64,000 bases of DNA from Dipteris shenzhenensis (lineage: Eukaryota > Polypodiophyta > Polypodiopsida > Gleicheniales), in assembly GCA_047967505.1 (NCBI GenBank), contig CM106541.1; one strand, written 5' to 3'. Shown here piece after piece: positions 21,098-31,395 of this stretch (its first letter is position 1; every line of letters starts with the position of its first letter). The notes below the pieces were generated by a model. The model was given only the letters and a program-made list of their open reading frames with translations, did no database searches and was not told the origin of the DNA. The position numbers and the translations under genes were made by a program.

Positions 21098-21675
21098 TTT
21101 CAGAATGATTTCCTAGAGTCCTTAAAAGGGAAATGTGAGTTTGATTCTCACTTCTCTGAAATATGGAAAGCAATTAGAAATAGGGATCGAAAGGCTTTCA
21201 CTAAGGAGTGACATCGAAATGGTGACACATCGTAGGTTAGTGATGAAGGACTCAAGTGGAAAAAATATACTATTGAAGATGGCTACCTGCTCTACCAGGG
21301 TAGAGTATGTGTCCTGGATAATAATGACATTAGATGCCAAATTCTTTTTGAGTGTCATAATAGTTCAAGTGCTGGACACCCCGGAATTGAGAAGACGTAT
21401 GCACTTCTCAAAAGACAATTCTTTTGGTCTGGAATAGGTAAGGACGTCCAATATTATGTATTGAAGTGCCAAAAATTACAAGTCAATATGGCTAAATGCC
21501 TTAAGGTAGGAGGTCTCCTACACCCATTGGAGATTCCATCTAGCAAATGGGAAAGCATCTCCATGGATTTTATTGTGGATTACCTAGGACACAGAGGGGG
21601 CACAACTCTGTGTGGGTAATTGTTGATCGGTTGACCAAGATGGCTCATTTTATTCCTGTCAATGAAGAGCCATCT
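21098..21675 (+). pseudogene. gypsy-A1 integrase, N-terminal part
   Basis: Integrase zinc region in pieces: GHPGIEKTYALLKRQFFW, then LKCQKLQVNMAKCLKVGG (zinc-site Cys replaced), LHPLEIPSSKWESISMDFIV with the first catalytic Asp, and VWVIVDRLTKMAHFIPV. It is truncated at about 21665-21680 where gypsy-B1 begins. The core carrying the other catalytic residues is absent. Confidence 0.8.
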
Positions 21676-22352
21676 TCTATTCCAGTGGCTTCTTCTCCCA
21701 ACTTGACACAAGACATAGGATCGGCAATGTAGTGTTGGGCGTCTTTGTGGACCACTATTTTTGAAATTGAATTCTTGAAGCAAAAGGAGCCATCTAGTTA
21801 TTCTTCCTGTTGTCCACGGATGGTTCACAAGATAAAGCAATGCTTGATGGTCAATGTAGAAACAACATCATTTGCCAATAAATAGTGTCGAAATTTCTTA
21901 ACACTATACACCATTGCTAGGGTTTCTCTTTCTATGGTGGTATAGTTGATTTCTGCATCATTGAGTTGTTGACGAGAAAAGAAAACTAGATAGTCTTTCT
22001 TATGTTCACCAGGTTGGCAAAGCACACTCTTAATTGCATACTTGGCAGCATCAGTATGAACATCAAAATCAATATCCCAATTGGGAGATATAAGGATGGG
22101 TGTTGTGATTAGGCATCACTTTAGAAGCTCAAAGGCTAGGTCACACTCTTCTATCCATATGAATTCCACCAACAATTTGTAAACTGGTTTGGCTATCATG
22201 GCATACCACAAGATAAATCTTCTATAGTAGGCAGCATGTCCCATAAAGACCTTTACACCTTTGGAATTTTTAGGAGGTGGAAATTCTATGATGATTTTAA
22301 TTTTTTCCATGTCACTTGTGGCAATCCCATGTTGAGAAATGATGTGTCCCAA
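21675..22352 (-). pseudogene. gypsy-B1 RNase H region
   Basis: Minus-strand pieces: GHIISQHGIATSDMEKIKII and VFMGHAAYYRRFI (RT thumb / connection), then a CQPGEHKKDYLVFFSRQQL block and YTTIERETLAMVYSVKKFRH of RNase H, then LYLVNHPWTTGRITRWLLLL. Frames shift several times between 21825 and 22116. The parallel copy in gypsy-B2 is better preserved (FYTDHQALLYLV). Confidence 0.85.
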
Positions 22353-22948
22353 AACAATTCAGTGGGTGACCATGAACTGACATTTTGTTGGATTTAGGGA
22401 GATGCCATATTCCCTGCATTTGATTAGAACTACTTCAAGACATTTTAAGAGGTCTTGCTTATTGGAGTGGATGCACAAATCATCCAAGAATACCTGTAGA
22501 AACTTATTCAGTAATTGAAGGCAGTGAACATGACTCTCTGGAATGTTCCAAGGGCATTACATAAGCCGAAGGGCATGACTCTGTAGGAAAAGATTCCCCA
22601 TTCTATAGCAAATGCTATTTTAGATTGGTCGTCCGGAGCAATTTGAACTTGGTTATAGCCACTAAAGCCATCCGAGAAGCTGTATATCTCTGATCCAGCC
22701 ACCTTTTCCAACACTGTTTCTGTTAGGGTTAGGGGATAGTGATCCCTAATTGTGGCAGCATTCACATTCTTTAACTTGACACATATCCTTAGCTTCTTAT
22801 TCCATTTAAGCACGATGCCGAAGGGTGAAACCCAATTAATGTGCTCTATCTCGTATATGAATCCTGCATCTAAGAGTTGTTCTTCATAGACCATGGTACC
22901 ATATTTTGGATTTGGTCTATATGGTCCACATACCTTAAGGGTGGACAC
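22353..22948 (-). pseudogene. gypsy-B1 reverse transcriptase
   Basis: 22508-22948 is open for 146 codons: the RT fingers and palm with YEEQLLDAGFIYEI, SPFGIVLKWNKKLRICVKLK, FSDGFSGYNQVQIAPDD and YRVMPFGLCNALGTFQRVM. The expected motif KKNGKLRVCVD is altered. The following stretch to 22353 would hold the catalytic FLDD, and VFLDDLCIHS can be read in the related fragment at 25860-25900. A stop follows MFTAFNY. Confidence 0.88.
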
Positions 22949-23210
22949 CTTCCCTAATAGGCATCGTGTGTGGTGAAATTCCCTTCATTTCCTTGTATGA
23001 CCATGCTAGGCAGTCATGGTATTCCATTAGGAGTGCTTTTAGCTTTGTTTCATTTACTTGTGTGAGTTGTTTCCCAATGAATACCAATTTCTCTTCCTCC
23101 CTTTCAAGGGCGAGGTTTATTGTTTTGCTTTTGGCCGGTCCCTCATAGATGGGAGTCTCTCCAATGCTATCAGTTTCTTGCACTTTCGATTCTCGTATTG
23201 GTCTTGGCAT
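22935..23210 (-). pseudogene. gypsy-B1 pre-RT linker
   Basis: Segment between protease and RT: MPRPIRESKVQETDSIGE, then LVFIGKQLTQVNETKLKALL, YHDCLAWSYKEMKGI and HTMPIREGVHP. The L..F.D.FAWSY.EM.G pattern is the standard lead-in to gypsy RT. It overlaps the RT frame by a few codons. Confidence 0.85.
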
Positions 23211-23887
23211 TGCTATGGGGACACTACCACTGGTGTAGTTCTTGTAGTACTTTGTGGTACTTCATGAAGTACAACCTCTAATGGTGTTGAACTAGCCATG
23301 CATGGGCTATGGTCACTAGGTGGCGCAATATCATTAATCCCTTTTTGAGGATCTTGTTGACTTTCTTTTTCTGAAATCTCATTATCAAGCTTCATCCACA
23401 CATGTGGCTTGAACTTCCAAAACTTGTAGTACGGGCGTGAGGGGAGGGGCGGTGGAGGGTGTGAGAGGAGGGCCTGTGGAGGGAGGTTTGCAGAGGTTGG
23501 AGCTCAAAGGCAGGGCGAAGCGGTGAGGAGGAGATGGGGAGATGGCATGGAAGGGGTGTTGTTAGACGAGGCAGAGGTTGGGTCGATGGCGGGGCAGAAT
23601 AGGGCGGCGCTGTCACAAAATGGCGACTGGAGAGGTCGGGCAGAGTTGAGCTGCCACGATAGGGTGATCGACCGGGGCTCCGTTGGCATTGACGGATGTT
23701 GGGAGGAGTAGGCGAGGCGAGCATTGCCGCCGATGCATGGACTGGTGGGTGGAGCTCCACCGCTGCAGGTGCTAGGTACCGCGAGCGGGTGCTTATGCCT
23801 CTATGGCACCTTATGTGGCCGCCACCGCCTAGAGCTGGCTAGCCTTTAGGCTTGAGTGGAGGATGGATAGGGGGTGGGTTAGGGGGG

Positions 23888-23955
<68 letters not shown>

Positions 23956-24515
23956 GGGGGGGAGGAGGGGGATATTTTGTGTGTTCTCAATTTATTTGGA
24001 ATATTTTCGATCTTTAGAATAAAGTTTATATTTTACAAAAGCAAAATGTTTTGCTTGAATCAAATAGGAAATTCAAATTGCAAATTTGATCACAAGGATG
24101 ATGATGACTGAAATGGTTTTTATCATATAGGAGGGTTTGCTTATCATCAAATTAACAATTTATCACATCAAAATTAATAAAAAAAGTTGGTTCTAAATTT
24201 TAGTATTAAAATGTATTGGGATACTATCCCATGCCTACAAGTTCCATATATTTTCATAGACAATTGGAGTAGTAAGAACATGCATTTCTAGGTCTAAAAG
24301 AAGACTAGGGTGAGGTTTGTTTTTCTCACAAAGATTAGATTTCTATTTGATGTGATATTAGAGAGGATGTTACACCTTTGCACCTCCAATGTGATGTGGG
24401 AGCAATAAGATAAGTACCCAAACCTACTATTTGTAGACCCTGCATCCACAAGTTCCCTGGTTTGGAATTGAAGTCCCCCTTTTTTAATTATTCAATGGTA
24501 GTAAATAGACCAATC
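23211..24515. other. gypsy-B1 5' non-coding part
   Basis: Shared with 60760-62135. It has a GC-rich stretch 23400-23860 with only short overlapping open frames, then the (AG)n tract, then AT-rich sequence. It probably contains the leader and LTR of gypsy-B, but ends were not recognised. Confidence 0.6.
23889..23951. repeat. (AG)n microsatellite
   Basis: About 63 bp of near-perfect AG repeats, flanked by G-runs. A counterpart with GATA interruptions lies at 61409-61490 in gypsy-B2. Confidence 0.97.
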
Positions 24516-25560
24516 AATCAAAAAACTCCCAAATGAAAGAGTGTTCGTTGCATTCTATAGATGATAATTTTAATTTTGATCAAAACATGTATTGTATGAA
24601 TGATAATGTTAATTGGAGCAAAATAATATTTCAAACGATGATAATAATCAAGTTGATGATCCATTATGCGCGAATGGTATATGTATATGTGATGAAGAAA
24701 CTATCATCATCATGCAATTCATTCTTTCTCTTAAAGATTATGTGCATGAAGATTAGATTATTAACCAACCCAAAAACATGGACGAGAATTCAAAAGAAAT
24801 GCAAGAGGATGTAAATTCATAAATAGATTTTCTTGATTTGGGTGATGATGAAGATGATATTTTCTTTGATGCACATACTCTTATAAATGAGGGGATTCGT
24901 GATGATGTGTGGAATACATGTTCATATTTTGATTCAAGAAGACCAAGCGTAGTTTCTAATACCCATGCAATGTCTACTTCCTAGTATAGTTTTGCAAAAA
25001 CAAATTTAAATAATGGTGGAAAAGATGTTAGCCATATTGGGTCCTGGTGATGGGATGGAGTGGATGAAACTAAGGGTGTAAAGAAGAACCAAGAGAGCCA
25101 AAAGAGCCCAGAAGAGTTTTCAAACAAGCACAATTTCATATCGGATATCTCTCAACCCTTGGCCTCTATACAAATATACATGACAATTGAAATTAAAAAA
25201 GAACAATACCACTAATAAAATTAGAAATATATCAAACAAAAATAGGCAATTTGCAAATGGAAATAGAAATTCTACAAACAAAATTTAAAAAAATTAAAAT
25301 TTTGATATTTAAGAATTGAGATATGATCATGGATATTGGTTCATAACTCATGAAGATATTTTTTAGAATTTCTGTATCAATATAGAAGATGATTTAGAAA
25401 TGGTGAAATAGAAATTCTAGATAGAAAAAAAATTCAACAATGTTCTAAAAATTTTGTTCACAATATTTTAAGTCATTTTAATAGATATGATGTATGAAAA
25501 ATTAGAGCTTTATTTCAAGAAGACAACTTATTAGAAAAAAGATTACAAGAAATCATTATT
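24516..25560. other. AT-rich, no gene recognised
   Basis: About 1 kb of AT-rich DNA. One open frame of about 90 codons near 24533 has no recognisable motif. No repeat end or RNA gene was recognised. Confidence 0.5.
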
Positions 25561-25811
25561 TAGTAATCTATATCTTCATATTCATTTTTTATTTGGTTTT
25601 TGATTAAGCAAAGTGATGTCTATGGCATTTCTACTATGTCTGAATGGAGTGAAGATATAATTCATTGACGGTCCTATGATTTTATTTTGTACAATTTTCA
25701 TTGGATGATATTATATTTTATTGCTTCATAGCCTTGGCATTTTGTTATAAAATTGTGGAACTATAATTTTGCATGTGCTCTTGCATTGTACTTGAGCACA
25801 TGATGATGATA
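25561..25811. repeat. AT-rich direct repeat, copy 1
   Basis: About 251 bp, closely matching 26090-26341 (copy 2). It starts near AGTAATCTATATCTTC and ends at GAGCACATGATGATGAT. The two copies flank the gypsy-B fragment. Confidence 0.9.
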
Positions 25812-25812
25812 T

Positions 25813-26081
25813 GTTCATGGTCACCCACGGACAACTACCTTCAATTACTGAACAAGTTCCTACAGGTATTTTTGGATGATTTGTGCATCCACTCCAATAA
25901 GCAAGACCTCTTTAAATGTCTTGAAGTAGTTCTAATCAAATGCAGGGAATATGGCATCTCCCTAAATCCAACAAAATGTCAGTTCATGGTCACCCACGGA
26001 ATTGTTTTGGGACACATCATTTCTCAACATGGGATTGCAAGTGACATGGAAAAAATTAAAATCATCATAGAATTTCCATAG
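25813..26081 (+). pseudogene. gypsy-B RT fragment, inverted
   Basis: Reverse-complement match to gypsy-B1 22285-22530. It reads VFLDDLCIHSNKQDLFKCL, LIKCREYGISLNPTKCQF and VLGHIISQHGIASDMEKI; FLDD is the RT catalytic motif. A short piece, GTTCATGGTCACCCACGGA, occurs twice, at the left junction (25814) and at its proper place (25982). Confidence 0.9.
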
Positions 26082-26089
26082 ATTAAAAT

Positions 26090-26341
26090 TAAGTAATCTA
26101 TATCTTCATATTCATTTTTTGATTTGGTTTTTGATTAGGCACAGTGATGCCTATGACATTTCTACTATGTCTGAATGGAGTGAAGATATAATTCATTCAT
26201 GGTCCTATGATTTTATTTTGGACAATTTTCGTTGGATGATATTATATTTTATTGCTTCATAGCCTTGAAATTTTGATATAAAATGGTGGAACTATATTTT
26301 TTCAAGTGCTCTTGCATTGTACTTGAGCACATGATGATGAT
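26090..26341. repeat. AT-rich direct repeat, copy 2
   Basis: About 252 bp, matching copy 1 at 25561-25811 with scattered substitutions. Confidence 0.9.
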
Positions 26342-26797
26342 TGCACTTAGCTTAGTTTTTCTTTATTGCAAAATAAGTCCTTTCTTTTGGGTTTGGTAGA
26401 TAGCCCTCTCTGGAGGTAGGTTGAACATTGGTATTGCACCAAGCTCTTCTCTCTATTTTTTGGCATAGTCTTGAATTGGTGTGATGTTACATCAAGTGAC
26501 AGGTCTACTATATTCCATTATAATGGTCCTACAAATGATTCACTGGGTTCAAATAGATAGAATTTCAAGAAAATTTAACCACTGAGTGTGCCAGTGTTAG
26601 CAATGGAAATATTCACAGACTCAAAGTTAGGAAGCACTCACCAATAAAGTGTATTTACACTATGGGATGTAGAGAGTTGTGTCCTTCGTGGGGTTACAAA
26701 CTCCCTAACCTACCCTTACCATGGATATATCTTTTCTCTTTTCATCTTTAGGGTGATTTGTCAATCCTAACAAAGAGGCAAATACAAGTGTCATGCC
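26342..26797. other. Non-coding, no feature recognised
   Basis: No coding motif, repeat or RNA gene was recognised in this stretch. Confidence 0.4.
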
Positions 26798-26972
26798 ATT
26801 CTTTTAATTATGTTGCCCTACTAGAATCTTCATATGAAACAAGGCTCACCATCATCATCCATTCTTTTAATGTTGTTGCCCTCTAAAATCTTCACATTAA
26901 GCGAGCCTCACCATCATCATTGGATCTTTTAATTTTTTACCCTGCTAAAATCTTCACATGAAGTAGACTCAC
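26798..26972. repeat. Three diverged tandem repeats of about 60-70 bp
   Basis: Units carry TTCTTTTAAT, GTTGCCCT, AAATCTTCACAT and CTCACCATCATCAT in the same order three times. Confidence 0.75.
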
Positions 26973-27544
26973 AGTCCCTTTGCATTCCTTTTCTCCCTAT
27001 CTCGACATAACTCTGCTTGCATAGTTTGACAGCCCCACCTTTCCCCCCATCTCGATTCCCACCATTCTCACAATCTAGTCCCTAGTAGCAACCTGTTGCA
27101 CTTTGACTCCCTTCCCCACTCTCCCTCGAGTACTATCCCCCCTCAGGTGGTAAACCCCCTGGAATCCTATCACCTCCTCTCATTCTCATGCTTCCCAATG
27201 CCCTTGCCTCGCCTTCTTAAATCGTCCCCTTCCTTTGCTCTCCATGCCTAGTGGTGCTCCTAGCACCCCCCCTTGAATCTCTACCTATTGCCCTTAGCAC
27301 CCGCCCTTTGAATGTCTGGCTTTCCCATCATGTCTTCTCCCCTTCTCTTTGCACCTGATGGCACCCTTGTATGCCCCCTCAAATCTCTTGAATCTCTACC
27401 CAATGTCCCCCTCAAATGCCATCCTCTCCCCTTTCTCTCTATGCCTAATGGTGCTCTTGGTCGCCCCCCCCCCTCGCCTCAAATCTCTACCCACCACAAG
27501 CCTCCCTCCCTCACTCACATTCAACATTTGACTAGTTGATCTTA
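26973..27544. other. C/T-rich non-coding block
   Basis: Pyrimidine-rich sequence with imperfect internal repeats around CTCTTGAATCTCTACC and CCTAATGGTGCTC (27245-27480). Overlapping open frames on both strands are explained by composition. Confidence 0.6.
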
Positions 27545-28391
27545 CCAAGATGGAACCTTTGGGGATTATCGATGACATACCAACCAAAACCGATAGAGTC
27601 AGGTTTGTTGCTGTAACATTTCCCATATTTGATTCCCAAAGGATTGATAGCATATTTGATGGCAACAATTGATCTGCAAAGGTGCCTTCCTTTGGCATTG
27701 CAAGGCTGAAGGTTACATACAGATTGTAGGCATAGAGAACAATTCTTCCATCTAGGAGCCATAATTAGTTTAATTGTGGATGTGTTTTTTGAGCAGGAGA
27801 AGTTTGTGCCCACGAGGTGCTTGAGATAATAACTACTTTAATAACCTACAAGGTTGCTAGCTTGTAAGCTACTTATCAAGAATATCTACAACCCTCATTC
27901 TTTTCCCCTTATTTCCTTTATTGCAAAAAGTCCACTTTACTTGTTGGGAGATTATGTAAGCAGGTGTGGTGACCACCCCACAGAGAAGATCTACACACCA
28001 TGGAGAACTTGTCCAAATTAGATTGGGAGGGACACCAACGAGACAAGTAGAAGATGGCCATAGGATAAATGCCCTGGTTAAGGATCATGTTCCTCGTCCT
28101 TGGCAAATCTGATTGGTAGCCTCTCCACCTTGAAAATTTACCCTTGAACCTTTGGAAAAGCCATGCCCATCTTTCCCCATTAACACTGGGGACACCTAGA
28201 AATTTCAAAACTTTTGCACTTTTACTTACCTGAAGAGGTTGTGAGTACAGTGCAATGATTCTATTTTTGAGAAAGATCTTGAGACTAGGCAAGAGGTTTG
28301 AGTGATGTCTTGGAAGATGTAGGACGTGCAAGTTCCATGCTTCCAAACTAGCGATTAAATGTATCGGGTGTAGAAGGCTACTAGACCACAC
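27545..28391 (-). pseudogene. LINE (L1-type) RT C-terminal fragment
   Basis: A piece of the second ORF of a plant L1-type LINE. 27918-28391 reads VLKFLGVPSVNGERWAW, LFQRFKGKFSRWRGY, LNQGIYPMAIFYLSRW and MVCRSSLWGG, the conserved region after the RT palm. 27545-27813 continues with APRWKNCSLCLQSV and CNAKGRHLCRSI, matching the LINE at 51456-51700 (APNWKKYPFVSALF, KGSPLWKSI). No poly-A end was found. A frame change lies near 27830-27917. Confidence 0.85.
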
Positions 28392-28542
28392 AAATGAACC
28401 TTAAGATAAGGCATCCAAAGAAGAGATGCCTTTACTAGATTGAGAATACATACCCATTGTTAATCGTAGAGTGGTTGGTAAGGAAAGGGGATGCATGCAG
28501 TCTTAAGGCAGTCTTAAGGCAGCCTGCGCCTGAGTGCTTCTC
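28392..28542. other. Region upstream of the U2-like sequence
   Basis: Contains the short duplication AGTCTTAAGGC at 28499-28520. I see neither the plant snRNA upstream element (like GTCCCACATCG) nor a TATA box near -30 relative to 28543. Confidence 0.6.
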
Positions 28543-28685
28543 ATACCTTTCTCGGCCTTTTGGCTAAGATCAAGTGTAGTATCTGTTTTAATTTCTTTCT
28601 GGGGGCAGTCCCATCCGGGAGCTTGCTGCACGGGACTGCGCGCGTCGCCTCTGTCTTGCACTACTTCAGAGGCCTGGCGCACCTC
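28543..28685 (+). pseudogene. U2 snRNA-like sequence lacking stem-loop II
   Basis: The first 45 bases follow plant U2 snRNA: ATACCTTTCTCGGCC, TTTTGGCTAAGATCAAGTG and TAGTATCTGTT, including the branch-point-pairing GTAGTA. Then the sequence jumps to TTAATTTCTTTCTGGGG, which fits the Sm-site neighbourhood; the roughly 50 bases for stem-loops IIa/IIb are absent. Stem III is intact (CAGTCCC pairing GGGACTG), as is stem IV (GCCTCTG loop CAGAGGC, loop with TTGCACTACT, then GGCGCACC). Length is about 143 nt, against roughly 195 for plant U2. With no promoter visible it is probably a pseudogene; an unusual U2 variant is less likely. Confidence 0.85.
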
Positions 28686-28691
28686 TTCTCC

Positions 28692-28712
28692 CTCCCCCTT
28701 CGCGGGGGGGAG
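28692..28712 (+). other. GC hairpin after the U2-like sequence
   Basis: CTCCCCC and GGGGGAG can pair around TTCGCGG. It is followed by AGTCCAA, which fits the AGTNNAA half of the plant snRNA 3' box, though the CA half is not at the expected spacing. Confidence 0.5.
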
Positions 28713-28869
28713 TCCAATAGAAATTCCCAATAAGGAGTCTGTCAACGTCAAGGACGCTTTCGAAGTTGCCAAGTCCGCTTGGCAAGGTTTTGCGCAGAGC
28801 CCAAATCTGGAAATATAAGTATCGTATATCTATATCACAGCATAGGCATCTGTTAAATCTTGTTTTGTC

Positions 28870-29200
28870 ACAGTGGAAGCAAGGAAGGGCAGTTCCATTC
28901 AGCAGATGGGGCTATGCTGATAGCCAAGCAAAAGGGATATCTTTCATGGCTGGAGGTTGGCCCACAGCGGAGACCAAATTTGGGTGAGTACCTCGGGGGA
29001 CACCTATTGCTGCAACTAGTGTCTGTAGATGGCTGACGACGCTGGTTGTGAAAGGCTGATATCAGTACCGTGCTTGTGTGGCGGATGGGGTAGGTCAAAA
29101 CTATCCTCTTGGATCCCACTGTAGCTTCTCCCCAAGGGCCGAGCCCTCCATTAATAGGAAGGAAGTTGGCAATTTCCATTTTAATGTCTCTCATGGGCTC
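28870..29200. repeat. Diverged repeat E, copy 1
   Basis: 28870-29000 resembles 30240-30370 and 30950-31060 (AGCCAAGCAAAAGG, GAGACCAAA, GGGTGAGTACCTCG). 29000-29150 resembles 32338-32520 (CCTATTGCT, GGTAGGTCAAA, CTTGGATCCCACTGTAGC). It is non-coding, probably LTR or transposon sequence of an unnamed family. Confidence 0.65.
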
Positions 29201-30020
29201 CTCTCCCTGTATCTCAATTCTTGACAAGACTTAATTTATGATTCATACGTGAGAAGAGAGTCCAATGCACGAGGATAGGAAGACTCCCTCTATACACGGA
29301 GTCTCATACCACACTACCGATACCCACGCTGTGTGGTGTGCTAGTAGCAACGGGATTTCTGCCAGTCGAGAAAGCAATAGTAGACTATTTGTAGGCATCG
29401 GACTTCACTAGAGAGATGATCCGATTGTGTTGCCACGTGTCCATTCTTCCCATCCGATCCAATATTGGATCCCCGTGACGTCATATTTCTCATGCGTATA
29501 AGGTCAACCATCCAATTGAACTTTAGACCTATAATGTAAATCCAAGGAGGTTTTATTTCCTAACGGCAATGCTAGACTAGCTTAAGCCCATTTTAGTTCT
29601 CATTTTGTGCACTTTCCATGCATAATACCTTTCTCTACGGAGTAGAGAAACAAGTTCAAGGCAAATCAATGCAATGACTTTAAAATGGCCAGACCTCATT
29701 GTATTACAAACTAAGTTTCTTGTTTCTAGGTAGAAAGGAGTGAAGGAGCATTGAGCCCCTTCTTTTCTGTAAGTTTCTTCTACTTTTTTGCATCTATCAA
29801 GACAAAGAGGAATCTGTGAGGGAGAATGACAAATTTAAGATAACCCTAATCTGGTCACGACCGTTGACCCTGGTCGGGCATTCATTATTCAATTGTATCT
29901 ATTAGTTCCACTACATCCTCTCCCTATGATTCGCTCACTCACATCCACAGCATCACTTTGTGTATTGAGTGCATCATCTTGCGATTGCACTTAGTAATGA
30001 GCAGGAGAGAGAGTGAGCAT
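29201..30020. other. Non-coding, no feature recognised
   Basis: No coding motif. GGAGTAGAGAAA and similar short motifs occur, but nothing of definable identity. Confidence 0.4.
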
Positions 30021-30705
30021 AGTCTATCTCCCACTAGATGAGGTTTATAACGGTCTCCTCGTTCACCAAGCAATCGAGGGATATCATTTGTATGGAGAGG
30101 GCATGTTGCCCTTTGTTAGCCAGGCTGCCATCCCTCATGTAAACAATCGTTGAATGTGTCATACCCTAACAATGACTAGATCCTCTGCGCTAAAGGACAG
30201 CTCCATAAACAATGTCTATGATTTGCAGTAGTGGTGGGTAATCATCCCTCATTTGCTAGATGGTCCAATGGAAAGGCCACCATGTGTAGCCAAGCAAAAG
30301 GAGGAGATCTTTAATGGCCGTAGATGGGTCCATGTCGAGACCAAAACTGGGTGAGTACCTCGTGCGACATGTTAGAAAACAGAGGACAACAAATTTAATA
30401 TTTTCGCCCACAATGGACACAATACAAAAGTGATGCCCAGTGTGACACCCTCTAGTAGCATAGTCCTATACATAAACCAAAACAGTGGTTCTCCTGCCTT
30501 TGTGGCCTGCGTGCTCCCTCTGAGCTTAGGTGGGCCTCGTTGTTGTACCCCACAGCCTGTGTGCTCTCAAAACGCTCAGCCTGCGTGGTCTCTCTCAGCT
30601 TAGGTGGGCCTCTTTGTCGTTGCCTTGAGGCTGATCCTCCTGGACAGCCAATGGTAAGGCAGTGCTTGACCTTGATTGCTTGTCCTCCTTGCTGCTCTGG
30701 AACGT
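30021..30705. repeat. Tandem duplication, copy 1 (685 bp)
   Basis: From AGTCTATCTCCCACTA to GCTCTGGAACGT. Copy 2 follows directly at 30706. Each unit contains two partial repeats of AGCTTAGGTGGGCCTC. It is non-coding. Confidence 0.93.
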
Positions 30706-31395
30706 AGTCTATCTCCCACTACATGAGGTTTATAACGGTCTCCTCGTTCACCAAGCAATCGAGGGATATCATCTGTATGGAGAGGGCATGTTGCCCTTTG
30801 TTAGCCAGGCTGCCATCCCTCATGTAAACAATCATTGAATGTGTCATACCCTAACAATGACTAGATCCTCTGTGCTAAAGGACAGCTCCATAAACAATGT
30901 CTATGATTTGCAGTAGTGGTGGGTAGTCATCCCTCCTCATTTCCTAGATGGTCCAATGGAAAGGCCACCATGTGTAGCCAAGCAAAAGGAGGAGATCGTC
31001 CATGGCCGTAGATGGGTCCATGTCAAGATCAAAACTGGGTGAGTACCTCGTGGGACATGTTAGAAAACAGAGGACAACAAATTTAATATTTTCGTCCACA
31101 ACGGACACAATACAAAAGTGATGCCCAGTGTGACACCCTCTAGTAGCATAGTGCTATACATAAATTAAAACAGTGGTTCTCCTGCCTCTGTGGCCTGCAT
31201 GCTCCCTCTGAGCTTAGGTGGGCCTCGTTGTCGTGCCGCACAGCCTGTGTGCTCTCAAAACACTCAGCCTGCGTGGTCCCTCACAGCTTAGGTGGGCCTC
31301 GTTGTTGTTGCCTTGAGGCTGATCCTTCTGGACAGCCAATGGTAAGGCAGTGCTTGACCTTGATTGCTTGTCCTCCTTGCTGCTCTGGAACGTAG
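30706..31395. repeat. Tandem duplication, copy 2 (690 bp)
   Basis: Direct neighbour of copy 1, with a few substitutions and small indels. It ends at CTCTGGAACGTAG at 31395, after which unique sequence begins. Confidence 0.93.

Larger units (their letters stand above)
10255..21675 (+). mobile_element. Ty3/gypsy element gypsy-A1, split by copia-2
   Basis: Plus-strand Ty3/gypsy remnant with the order leader/LTR end (10255-10380), gag (10783-12024), then, after the 7.2-kb copia-2 insertion, protease (19239 on), RT, RNase H and the start of integrase. The two halves join cleanly at the duplicated AGAGT, which puts the protease back after the gag knuckle region. It has no recognisable 5' LTR start. 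The 3' side is cut inside integrase at about 21665-21680 by a join with gypsy-B1. A2 (46558-49945) and A3 (56541-57474) are relatives. Confidence 0.85.
21675..24515 (-). mobile_element. Ty3/gypsy element gypsy-B1
   Basis: Minus-strand gypsy remnant; coding part 21675-23210 and non-coding 5' part to about 24515. It aligns along its length with gypsy-B2 (59670-62135), including the (AG)n tract, and the similarity stops at about 24515 and 62135. The integrase side is cut off at the join with gypsy-A1. No LTR boundaries or PBS were recognised. Confidence 0.85.

Noticed and set aside
27545-28685. snRNA-LINE chimera made by template switching
   Set aside because: The U2-like sequence is on the plus strand and the LINE fragment on the minus strand; such chimeras have both in the same orientation, and U2 stems III and IV are retained.
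28868-29227. Minus-strand open frame over repeat E
   Set aside because: Its residues are mirrored in repeat copies with different frames; no protein motif; repeat explains the similarity.
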